Shown: positions 13,801-26,200 of the stretch, one piece after another
Layout of the letters: the number at the start of each line of letters is the position of its first letter
Numbering within the stretch: the stretch's first letter is position 1
DNA from: Paramecium pentaurelia
Taxonomy: Eukaryota > Ciliophora > Oligohymenophorea > Peniculida > Parameciidae
Assembly: GCA_905183005.1 (NCBI GenBank)
Contig: CAJJDO010000047.1
Coordinates: 73,180 to 137,179 of the forward strand
DNA: 64,000 nt
Direction of reading: 5' to 3'
Translations under genes and position numbers: made by a program
The notes under the pieces: generated by a model
The model's input: only the letters and a program-made list of their open reading frames with translations
What the model was told of the DNA's origin: nothing
The model's database searches: none

Positions 13801-16800
13801 TGCAATTATGTATCATAACAAATAAATTGATTTAATTAATTACTAAACTAATGATTAAACAACACTCGAATCCAGTATTGACTTAAGTTAGAATAAAATA
13901 ATCGACTTAGTTTTTAGTCATGATGGAATTTATTTAGCAGTAGCTACATTAAACTAAGTTATTGTCTGGAATATTTAAGAAGATAAAAAAAAAGAAAAAA
14001 TAATATTTAATTTCCATTCTAATATTAAACTTTTTTCAATTATTTTTGCTTAAGATAATAAATAATTAATATTTGGAGTAAATGAATTTGTGTTTTCTAG
14101 AGAAATAGCATCATATGATAATTAAATTCAAATGGAAAAAGAAAAATGTTTTGAAATTTAAATATCCCCTCAAGGCAAAGTAGCTGCAATGGTTTATGAA
14201 AAGAAACTGAATATAATTAAATTAAATTAAGGAGAGTTGATAAATTCAATTAAATTTGATCTTCAACCAAATCAAATAATATTCTCTAAGGATGGCTCTA
14301 AATTAGCTTTATTTTTAAAGGATCAATAAATTGTCAAAAATTTTATAATTTTGGAAGTGCCTTCACTTAAAACTATTTGTTTTGTACCTTGGGATTCAAA
14401 TAATTGGATTAGTTTTATATTATCTAATAATTTTGATAATTTATATATTTCATATGATAACATTTCTAAAGTAGTAAGGGATAATGTGAAATATGATTAA
14501 TAGTAATTACTAGAAGAAAGTAGAATATAGACAGTTATAAAAATAAACACTTAGAAAATTCAAAAAGATTTAGAAAATAGAAAATTTAATTTAAGTGTTG
14601 ATAAGTTTTGTGTGAAAACTTAAAGTTAGATTATTGCATACATTACATCTGAGGCTCAATCCATCAAGATATATGACTTGGATAAAAATTAATAAATTCA
14701 AGAACCTCTTCAAAACTAATAGAAAGAAGTGAAGGCCTTTTAGTTTTCACCCACTAAAAATGAACTAGCTGTTATTTACATTGATGAGTTGCTAATATGG
14801 AATTTAGACTTGAAACCTTTTAATGTTTAGAAAAGAATAAGTTTTGTTGATATAGATGTTAAATCTATAAATTATTCTCCAGATGGCTCACAGTTTGCTT
14901 TAGTATTTCAAAATATTTTTAAAATCTATGATGCAAACTATAATCTACTAAAGGTAGAAGAATCTAAAGAACAAGCCTATGTATCATTTTCTTTAGATAA
15001 TAATTTACTAGGTTTTTGTTTGAATAATCTGAATTAAAATATTGTTATTAAAAGTAAGATTAAGAATTATGAATAAATATTGTTAAAAGGTCATAAAAAA
15101 GAGCTAATATCATTTATATTTACTCATGATTAAAAATCTATAATATCTGGGAGCCCTGGCGAACTAATTTTATGGGATTAATCTACTTACTAGATAATAG
15201 AAAAAAAGAATACTCATTTAAAAAATTTTCAATCAATAGCTTTTTCTTAGAGTACTAATTTCATTGCTTTATATCAAAAGGGTGTTGTAGAATTATGGTA
15301 GTATTAGGATATTTCATTGAAATTTATTGGATCTTCAGTGTTTGATATTCCTATTAAGTAGTTTAGCTTTATAAATGATGATAAGCATATTATTTTGTTA
15401 AAAGCAAATTTAGAATTATTGCTATGTGATTTAGATTTTTTTTAAGTGGAATAAACATTTGAATAATGGTATGATTGTGGTGCAATATCTTAAAATGATT
15501 TAATTGCTTTATCATTAAACTAAGAGATAAATATCTTTAGTAATGAATTCGATAAATGCTGTTATTCTTTTAAGACAGTTTAGAAAACAAAATTTCTAAA
15601 ATTTTTTGAGAATAAATAAAATTTATTATTATAATGCGAAGATTAAATGATTAAAATTTGGGATTATGAAAAAGGATAACAGATATCTGGAATTAAGATT
15701 TATGAAAAGGTCTTACCATAATTGTTTTTATAGAATGAAATATTAATTTCATAAAGTGAAAATAATGTTAGAATATGGAATTTAGGTGATTTATGCAATA
15801 TTAAGTTGTGTGGCTATCACGAAAGCATAAATTCATTTTCTATATAGGATGATGGATAATTTGGAGTAGGTATCAAAGATGGAAAAGATATATAAATAAT
15901 AGATATATTCAATATTATATATGCATTTCCAATTAATTAAGATCAGTATATTAAATAATTGGTTACTTCAATCAAATAATAATTTATTATTATTTTAACT
16001 TTTTCAAGAAAGCTTTTTATCTTATAATTAGATACAAAATAAATATATTAATTTAATGGAGATGTTAATGCTGTAACTTTATGTTAAGAAAACAACTATA
16101 TTTTAGTGTAAACAGAATAAAAAATTTAATTAATTGAATATTCTAATGGATGTTTAAATATTATTGATACTTTTGATTTATAGAACAAAATTACTGATTG
16201 CATTATTACATTTACAAATGATGGATAAGATTTCTCATTAAGTTCTTATTATATGATTAGATTATTTTCAATAAAAAAAAACTAATAAATTATATGTAAA
16301 GGCATGAATTATCAATTAGAGAAGAATTATATAATTAAAGATGCTTATATAAAATAAGCTTAAATATTTTAAAATAAAGGAATATTAGATAAATAAATAC
16401 TTTTAGCTATTTTAGATTAAGAAAAAAAAACATTTAGAATTATTGACACATAAAAATCGAAATAAATTGTATTGATAAAAAGTAAATTATATTACAATAC
16501 TTTTTAATTAAGCTTTGATGAAGAAATTGTTTTTTTTGTAAATGATTATATGTAGTTATCTGTTTTGGAAAATAACAATTATACTATTAAATAAATTGAA
16601 AATCTAAAAATTGAAGGATTCTCTAGATCATATATGAAAGCAGTTGGAAGAGATTCGGTTGTGTTTGTAAATAATAAAAACCAAATAATGTTATTTTCAA
16701 TACCATCTACAAAAACTCTTATTGGAACAACTTAGAAAGACATCAACTGTATGATATATTTGCCTTAATAAGAATGGCTGGCAATAAGCACAGAAGATAA

Positions 16801-19800
16801 TAATATTATGTTTTGGGATGTAAAAGCAAAAAAGATTGTTGGAACACTAAAAGGACATTAAAAAAAAATAAATGCAATTTCAGTTTCATAAGATGGTAGT
16901 GTTCTTGCTTCAGCAAGTGATGATAAACTAATAAAACTCTGGAACATAAAATAAAATGAATCATTTGAAACAAAAACAGCTCATTAATATTCCATAAATG
17001 CATTAGCTATATCTTAAGACGGCTTTTTATTAGCTTCTGGAAGTGTAAAAGGTGAAGAAGCTGAAGTTCCTATAATAATGTGGGATCTTAAAGAGAAAAA
17101 ACTAATGACTTAATTGAAAAAACATAAAGATTCTATAAACTGTTTATAATTCTCTTATTGTTCTAAGTATTTAATTTCTGGATGTAATGATGGAACAATA
17201 ATATTTTGGAATATTGAATATCCATAGGCTACAATAGTTTTATATATAATAGATGAATTGAACTTTCCTATAAATTCCCTTAGTTTTTCCCCAAATGAAC
17301 AAATGCTTGTCTCTTTTTGCAAATTTGATAATATTCAAAAATGGAATTTCAAACAAATTGGGCAATATGAAAAAGATAAGCCAATAACATTAAATATTAA
17401 TTCAAATACTTATTGTTTTTTTCAATAAAATGAATTTATTTATGTTTAAAATAGTTAAGAACAATTAACAATATTAAATGTAGAATCCTAAAAATAATAA
17501 ATTTTAGAATAGAATTCAAAAGTTATCTAAATTATACCCTCAAATGATTAAAATTTAATTTTGTGTTTGGAAGGATTAGGATAATTATATTCTTGGTCAA
17601 GAGACAAAGATAATAATTGGATAAAAAAATGGATTTATTTATCATAGTCTAAATTTATTTTACTATCTCCAGATAATTAATTTATATTTTAAGCTAAAGA
17701 TTGTACATCTCAGGAACAACCTCTATTTTCAGATACAATTTCAAACAAATTTAGAATCTTGCTTCATGATTACTAAAAACTCTAAGGTGTTGAAGAGATA
17801 ATAAACTATAAATTTGATAAAAATGAATAGCTATAATGTGCATTTTCATTTGATTTAACTTAGACTGCAATATTCAAAAAATAAGAAGTTAAAATATTAG
17901 ACACAAAAAATTGGTTGTGTATAAAAGAATTAAAATAGTCTTAAAATTCTAAATAACCATTAATATCTAGAGATAAAAAATATTTAGCTTGTTATTAGGA
18001 TATTTAATAATTAGGCAAAGATAAATATGAAAATATAATTACTTTATGGGAAATTAACAATCCAGCAAATTAAAAATAACTAGAAGTTAAAGAAGAAAAA
18101 TTAAGAATATACTAATTTTCTGCTCAAGATTCAAATATAATATATGCTTTATATACTGATGGAAAAGTAAGAGAATGGAATATAACAACATAATAACATC
18201 AAATTATAGTTACCATCTCTGAAACAATAAAGATTGATTTAGTGCAATTTTCTAAAAACCTTACATTATTACTTTATTAGAGTGAAATAAATTCAAAATT
18301 AATGATATATAATTTTAAAACCAAAGAAAAATCCTCTTTGTCTGTTGGCGAAGAATTTTATTTTATTGCTTGCTCTCAAAATGAAGATTTATTTGCTGTT
18401 GCTATTAGGTAAGGAGTTAAAATTCTTGATGGTAAATAAGAATCTATAATATAAGTTTTTGATGATATGAATTTATTTAATGTTTCATTCATAATTTTTT
18501 CGCATGATGATTAATAATTGCTATTTTGTCATGATAGCACTATATATCTTTATGAATTAGCAGAAACATTTAAAAATAAAATTCTTGGATGTTGGAATGT
18601 ACAATCTTAAATTTTTAACTGTGTCTTTAATTCTTTTAAATAAGAAATTGGTTTACAACTCAGTGCTTAAATATTAGTTTTAAAATTATGTCCAACTATT
18701 CTCAAATCTGAGTTATTGAGTATAGAAAATTAAAAATGTAGTTGCTTTTCACCTGATAGTAAATATTTGGTTAATTTGGCTCCATCTTTATAAGTTTTGG
18801 AATTATAAAATCTTTAAATGATTCATAACTTTGAAGATTATACTGGAGAATAGATTTAATTCTAGACATCAGAAATCTTAGTTATAGCAAATAGGAATAA
18901 ATTATAATTTATCAATATCAATAAAATATAGAAAATAGTAAAAATTAAAGAAATTAGATTCTATAATAAAATAATAGATATGGCTCTCACATTAAATTAT
19001 TTATTAATATAATTTAAAAATGATTTCAATTAAACAAAAGTTATATTTAATAGCATTGATAAATCTGAAGAAAATTTATTTAAAGCTATTTATAATTCAA
19101 AAGGAAAACCAATTTTTTCAGGAAATGGAAATTATTTTGCTTTAAGTAATTAAACTAATATTCAAATAATCAATATTAAAAATATCAAATAAGAAAAATG
19201 CGTATAGCTAAATAGATAAATTAATTAAGGTAGGATATTTTATTCATTTGATGGTAACTTGATATTTTTTTGTTTTGATTAGAGCATTTCAATTTTGGAT
19301 TCTATTAGTTTCAAAAAAGTTAAAGAAATTAAAATAGATTTTCAAGCCAATCAATTTGAATTTTCTTAAAATCAGAAATATTTGGCTTCGATGTGTTCTA
19401 CAGCTATTTAAATTTTTTCTTTTTACAACTAGAAAGATCTTTTTGAATTTTGGACTATTAAAGGGGATAAAAATTTAATAAACTCTATTGCTTTATCTCC
19501 AAAAGGAGATCTTCTTTTAACAGGTGGTTAAAATTAAGTAGATTATATTAATTCTATTGCATTATGGAAAGTAGAATAACGTGAATAAATTTGTGTAAAT
19601 AATTAAATAAATGATGAAGTCAAAGTTCTTAAATTTTGTCCAGATGGTGTTAATTTTGTTGCAGGTCTTTCAGATGGATCTGTTAATTTATATTCTATTC
19701 ATGTTTAATAAACTAATTTCTATAAGAAATAATGTTTTGGATAATTCAAATTAAATGATGAGAAATCTAAATATTAAATATTTTGTTTTAAATCATTTGC

Positions 19801-19909
19801 TAAATAATCATTATTGACTGCTCAATAGAGCCTTTTAACGAAATCATGCATAAAGTCAGAACAAAAATCTATTATTGAATTATTTCTTTAAAAAGGAGCT
19901 TAATAATGA
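4812..19909 (+). CDS. Giant STAND protein A: NACHT NTPase, pentapeptide-type segment, WD40 tail
   Basis: ATG 4812, TGA 19907. After removal of the N-bounded duplicate stretches (8319-10771) the frame is continuous and gives about 4,214 aa with no intron detected. Domains: an N-terminal region of roughly 1,170 aa, mostly helical and glutamine-rich, with RGGGCG near residue 57. Then a NACHT NTPase with Walker A GNAGSGKS (about residue 1331), Walker B IILILDSYDEM (about 1405) and IIITTRRE (about 1444). Then a helical region, a pentapeptide-like stretch (ADTNISGLSLFDCDLSQSKF and following, about 1980-2025), and WD40 repeats from about 2035 to the end (for example FSPDGQYIASAGTENQIKLW; SQDGSVLASASDDKLIKLW). 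STAND NTPases of this layout act as ATP-dependent switches that oligomerise when the repeat domain senses a ligand. The ligand and output here are unknown. The 15-kb exon contrasts with the intron-rich neighbours. The true sequence around 8434-10770 is uncertain because of assembly joins. Confidence 0.85.
8434..9601 (+). repeat. Assembly-duplicated stretch inside gene A, B-type variant
   Basis: The stretch repeats 9603-10769, is ended by N at 9602, and is also found in gene B (23837-25003). After about position 9092 it no longer matches the gene A sequence that follows 11545, but it does match gene B. It therefore appears to be gene-B sequence placed in gene A by the assembler. Confidence 0.75.
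9603..10769 (+). repeat. Assembly-duplicated stretch inside gene A, C-type variant
   Basis: Bounded by N at 9602 and N at 10770. It is nearly identical to 8434-9600, but carries the single-base variants seen in gene C after its own N (for example the GATAGAGTTTAAG form near 10380, as at 41708). The following sequence (from 10771) restarts at the equivalent of 8318. The stretch is best explained as an alternative contig inserted in series. Confidence 0.75.
10886..11545 (+). repeat. 660-bp tract in gene A nearly identical to genes B and C
   Basis: This tract starts at ATGGATATAAG and ends in the codons after Walker B. It matches 23836-24495 (gene B) and 39867-40526 (gene C) with only about one base difference by eye, while the sequence on both sides is clearly diverged in gene A. 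It encodes the approach to the NACHT domain, Walker A and Walker B. It lies in a stretch with gene-A-specific flanks on both sides, so it is not explained only by the N joins. Confidence 0.8.
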
Positions 19910-20253
19910 TATAAATGTTTGAAAAATATTAATGATTATTTTAATTTCATCATTTAATATAACAATTAATTATATTATAATTATATCGAATATATTAATT
20001 AATTAATGTAAAATATATTTAAATTTTTTAACAATTACTAATTAGTTTATAAATAATGATCATTAATTCTACTTAATTAATGCATTCTTTCAAGGAGTAT
20101 TTTAGTTTTGGATAATCCTGTAATTTGAATTAAATCTTCTTCTAATAATACTTACTTTTCTTATTAAAATAAAAATAGGCAAATAAATTAATAAAATATA
20201 TTTAATATAATTTAAATATGAAACCCTTATATTAAAATTTAAATAATAAATAT
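19910..20253. promoter_or_regulatory. Intergenic between giant genes A and B; likely promoter of B
   Basis: 344 nt of AT-rich DNA without a gene. Much of it is kept upstream of gene C (35892-36299), including the stretch around AAGGAGTATTTTAGTTTTGG, with one insertion of about 60 nt there. That conservation follows from the duplication and does not by itself show a regulatory element, but the promoter of B must be here or just upstream. Confidence 0.5.
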
Positions 20254-23200
20254 ATGTTCAAAAGAATCATGAATTAAAGATTTAATTCTCACTCAGATAT
20301 TTGCTAATACTGTTAAAATAATGGTGTTACTTCTAATGTTAGGATTTTTGAACCTTAAAAGAAAAAAATTAATTTATTAACTGAAGTCTGTGATAAGCAA
20401 TCAAATTAATAATTTTTACTTCATTTAAGAGGTGGAGGATGCGGATAAGCTAAACCAAAATAACAAATTGAAGAAAAGCCAATTATTGGTTTGCCTAACG
20501 ATTTTTTGATTAAGATTGAAAAATATGTTAATATTATCAATACTAAAGCTTAACTTATAACGGATACTTCACAAAGAAATGAAGTAATAATAGCCTTGTA
20601 ATGGTTTATGCATAATAAAGAGCATTTCAACACTTGTTGTGTTAACAACAATTTAACATTATCAATATATACAAAAATATTGAATTCATTTAAGGATTTG
20701 CTAAAAATTCTTCCTATTTATTTAAGAGCTTCATGGTTTTTATGCTATTAAATTCTATAAATATGTAATGAATTTTTGAGAATTGTATATTCTTACTAAA
20801 TTCAAAATGAAGATGGATAATTGGATTTAGCAATGCAATAATAATTCTTAGAAGATTTAGAAGAATTTAAGGAATAATTTGAAATTGAATAAACAAATGT
20901 GTGGAATACAGGTATAGAATATGAAATAACTCTTATTAAAATTATGTTAATGAATTGTAAGACAAATTCACAAGAAGGATAAAATTTGTTAATAGATATT
21001 GTAAAAAATTTGGTATAATCGGCTTTATAATTATCACCAACTGAAGACCTAATCCCAAGTCTTATTGAAGGAGCTAAATTTTTATTTTTATAATACAAAG
21101 ATAAAGTATTATATCCTGAAGAGGTATATGCTACATATTATTTATTCCAAACTCTTAAATGGTCTATTGTGGCTCAAATAAAATAATAGAATTCAATCAA
21201 TAATTAAGTTAAAAAACTAAAAGATGCATTTTTATAATATATTATAAATTCAGATAATTGGATTATTCATTATAGCTGGATATCAATGATTGTTGATTTA
21301 ATAGCATATAGACCAATTATTGAGAAATTTTAAATTCTTAATGGTACTCCAATATAACAATAATCACTTTGGAACAATTTAATTGAAAATAACGTAATTG
21401 TTAGTCTTACATATAATAGAAATTAAGGATCTATTATATTATTTCAAAATCAAGGAAAATATTTTAGTAAAGAAATATAGAGTATTATTAAATAATAAGG
21501 TATTCCTAAGTTTAAGTTACTATCAGAATCTCTTTTAAAAGGCTAGTTTACTCAATAAAGTAATATTTGGGATTTCTATAAAAATTTTTCTTTTAAGAAA
21601 AAGCAATAAACAATTATAAGGGATTATGAAATTATTTTAGAAAATAATGATTTATTATTATTAGAGTAATAAATTGAAAAATTTAATGCTTAATTAGATG
21701 AATTAGTTCTATTGTATTAATAAATCTAAGAATCATTTACTGATTATTTTGCTTAATCCAATATTACATAATTCGAAATTAAATTATTTAAAGATGATTA
21801 CTCTGTTTTTGCAAAATAATTTTTAGATGCTTATAAATAGGCATTATATCGTCTCAATTTTATTATAGAAAAATCTACTATTGAATATCAAAAATTAAAA
21901 TTACTTTATCCTTACTTTCAAAATAATGAAAATTTATAAACCAGTTTTAACAATATATAGAATTTGATTAATGTTAAATTTTTAGCATTATAAAAAGATT
22001 TTATTTCAAAATTTTTAAAAGTTATAGAATATTTAAGTCATCTATCTGAAATTAATTTAAATCCACAATCTAAAAATTTAACTGATTTAGAGAATGTAAA
22101 TAACAAATTTTAAATATCAAATCTTCAGAGTTCTTATAAAAATTTAGAATAATCATCAATATAATAATAGATCGATTATTCAATACTTTAATAGTTCATA
22201 ATAAATATTAAGGAATTTTAAAAAAAGTTTTCTTTCTCAATGTCAAATATTACAACTAATGATAATATTATTAATATTAGATCTGATACAATATAAGCTA
22301 TGTCAAATACTATTTGCTCAGGTAAATGGATCAAAATAATAAAGTAATAACTTAGTAATTGTTTTTCAGATAGATTTATTTTATGCCAAAATGATGTTAA
22401 AACAATATAAGATATTCAAAACATCTACATAAATTGCAGTTTTAGCTTGTAAATGTTGAAATTATTGAAATAATTCTATTAAATTCATTAATATAAAATT
22501 AATACTTTTGAAAAAAAAAGTAATTAGGAAAAGCTCTTAGCCAATCAAGAATAAGAAAAGTTTTATCAAAATTTAAAATTAATTATAATCAAGTAGTTAA
22601 CATAATAAAAAGATAAAATCAGATTAATTGTATAATAAAAAGATGTTGATAATGGTAGTAGTTTAAATAAAGAAAAAACAAAATAACTTCTTTAATAAAT
22701 CAAGTCAGATCAGATGGTAATGCAAAATTAATATGACAATTTTGTAAGCAAAGAAATTTAAGCAATAAAATCTTAAGTCTTAATATTTATGCAAGAAGCT
22801 AGTTTATTTATTGCTTTATAAAATTAAAATGAACATTATGACCTTGATGCTTTTAATAGTTAGATGGAAAAATATGATAGTAAGATAACTGAAATTAAAG
22901 ATAAGTAAGGAGAATTTTATAATAATCAAACTTAAGAGAATAAAAGAACGTTTAAAAATTGGATAAGAGAAAACAAACATTTAAATTTCTGTCATTTTTG
23001 TGTAGATTAAGATATGAAAGAAGTAAAATATACTAATAAATTTTTTAAAATATTAGAATAGATGTTAGTCTTAATTATAAATTAAATTTAACAGACTGAA
23101 AATTAAGAAATTTAAGATCGTATAGATAACTTCAATACATAAAGATAATAAATAGAAAGTAAATTTAAAATTTAAAACTAAATTATTAAATTAATCGAAA

Positions 23201-26200
23201 TTTTTAAAGGAAGTAATTAACATGATGATTGCAAATGTATCATTTAGATTGAATAAGAAAATGATTTATAAAATGAATAATAAATTGAATAAATTGATTC
23301 AACTTTACAAGAAACTTTAGATTTCTTTATATTAAAATAAAATAGTTTAGAAACAATAACTTAAAATTTAGACCCAGTATACTTAAATGTAATGAATAAT
23401 CTATGCGAACAAGTAGTTATTAAAAAATCAATATTTGATGTATTTGATTTTAACAATGATTATAAGATTAGAGAATGCTTAGTTTATAATTTAATAAAGC
23501 TATAGTAAGGAATTAAAGAAGAATAAATAGTTGAATTTTCATCAAAACTTATTTAATATCTTTGGGTTTTTGAAAAAGATTAAAGAGTAAGAAATCTATT
23601 AAAAAATAAGGAATTAATTGAAATGTAGAAACTTTTTTTTTCTTAAGATATCAAAACTATGTCTGAATCTATTAAATAAGAGATGAGATTTAGAATTAAA
23701 AGTATAGAAAATATTTCATAAGAATTAAGACTTGAGGGTAATGCTTCAATTAAAGAGCAACTTAAATAATAACTTATATTAGCTTATGAAGAACTTGAAT
23801 AATATAATGATAATATTACTGAAATGTCTGAAAAAATGGATATAAGTTTAATATTTTTAAAAGATATATCAAAAGATGTAAAATAAATAAAAAATTAAAT
23901 TGATAATTTATAAGAAAGTTTAAATTAAGTAGGTGATGATATTCGTAAATTAAGAGGAAAAAGATATGATGAATTATTAGAAATAAGAAAATAAAAAATA
24001 TTATTATAATCTAAATTAGCAGAAGTAGATTCTGTTTATGTTTAATTAAAAACTATAGAATTTGATCCTGTTAGTGGTTAAAGTATAACATCAAAAGATG
24101 GTTCAAACATAACTAAATTAATGAGTGATTAATGGGATGATTTTACAGGTGAAGTTAATGAATTTATATGGGATGAATCAAAATCAAATGATGTAATGTT
24201 ACTTTCAGGAAATGCTGGTTCTGGTAAAAGTAAAGCAGCAAGAAAAATTGAAGAATTTCTTTGGAAATAAAAAGGTATTCAATCTAAATGGATTCCTATC
24301 TTTGTATCATTACCAACTTTAAAAAATCCTAAATATAATTTATTTGAATAAGCTTTAGAATCTGAAAATTATTAATTTGATAAATATTAACTTAGAGAAT
24401 TTAAAGAAGCTATTTAAAATAAAAAAGAATTTATTATATTAATATTAGATAGTTATGATGAAATGAAATAAGATTGTATTTAATAAAATCTTATTATTAC
24501 AAATAAACTAATTAATGATTTAAATATTGATGACCGTTAAAAATAAGTCAAGATAATAATTACAACTAGAAGAGAAATATTAAACACTTTAGGATATTAA
24601 ACTTGGTTTTATGGATATAGTATAAGAAGTTTAAAAGAAGTATAAATCTAAGATTTCGATAAAGATTAAAAAAGTGATTATTTAATTTAATATACTGAAC
24701 TAAGTGTAAAGAGAAAAATAAGAGTTGTTTATGATTTCTTGAAACAGATTTCATAATTAAATTTTAATTTAGATGAATTTTTAGCTATATGGCAATAAGT
24801 TAATATATAAGTTTAACAAAGTATCAAAAATTCTCATAATACTTAATTAGAATAAATTTTTGAAAATTCTTAAAGGGAAGAATTAATCAAGAAAATTTTA
24901 GAACATTCTCCATTTAAATAATTAAAGGTTGAATAGATTACAGGACTCAGAAAGGATTTATCATCTTTGTGGAGTGTTTATAAATTTGAAAAGGCAATAG
25001 AAAATGTGGGTATTTCTGACTTATTGTCAACTCCTTTTATGTTGGAAATTATTGTCTAAGTATTACCTAGTATGGCAAAACAATAGTAAGGATCTGGAGA
25101 TATTAAAAATAGATTTGTTTAAAGCTATCTTAGTTTAATAAATAAATTTTGCTTATCTAAAAAATTAATAGAAAATTATAAAATTAATTTAGATTAAAAA
25201 GAAAATAAAAAAGTAATTTAACCAATTCTTGATAGTAAAAAATCAAAAATTAAGTATGATGATTTTGTTGATAAATATGAATAAAAAACTAAAAGTGATT
25301 AAATAATGGATTTATTGGAAAGTTTAAAGTTCTTTTCAACTTATTCAATAACTAGTATTCTTAAAATTGATAACAATAACTTATTAGTTGATAATAAATC
25401 TTTTACACTTTATAATCAAGATATAGAATATGTAGTTTAAGCTTTGAAGATGAAAAAATATACTATTTTTGAGTTCTATGACAGTTTCATTCATTTTTAT
25501 CATGAGTAATAAATTCAAAAATTAAGAGAAACTGGTAAAATTTCAAATTGGGAAAGTTTTTAGGTAGATATTTTATAATTTTCATAAAATTTAGCAATAG
25601 ATATGACAATTAATTAATTATCTTAAATTACATATTAATAAAAAGGTAAATTGAAATTAACAAATAATTATAATAAATATTAAGATGATAATGTTTGGCT
25701 TGATGATTATTTTAATGATTCATAATAGGAACTTGATTATAATAAATTAATAAGAAGTTGTATTCTATTAAATGCTAAAGGAAGTAACTATTCATTTACT
25801 CACAAATCTATTTAAGAATTTTATGTTGCTAAATATATTTTAGATTTATTGCTTTAATCAACCATTTAAATTTTGAATGAAAAAAATTAAGAATAAAAAC
25901 ATACCAATAGATTAATGGAATCATTATATAACTAATCTAAATTAAATATATCAAAAGATCATTATAAAGNTTAATCTAAATTGAATATATCAAAAGATCA
26001 TTATAAAGGTGTGTTAATATTTATTAAAGACAAATTAAATAGTCTAGAAAACATAAAAGAAAATCTTATTAATATAGTTTAACTATCAAGTGATGATAAG
26101 TTCATAAATGCTGCTTCAAATAGTATTTTTTTATTATCTTAATTGGATGCTTATTTAGGATTTGAAGATTTTTAAGGAATTTAATTAGTTGATACAAATA

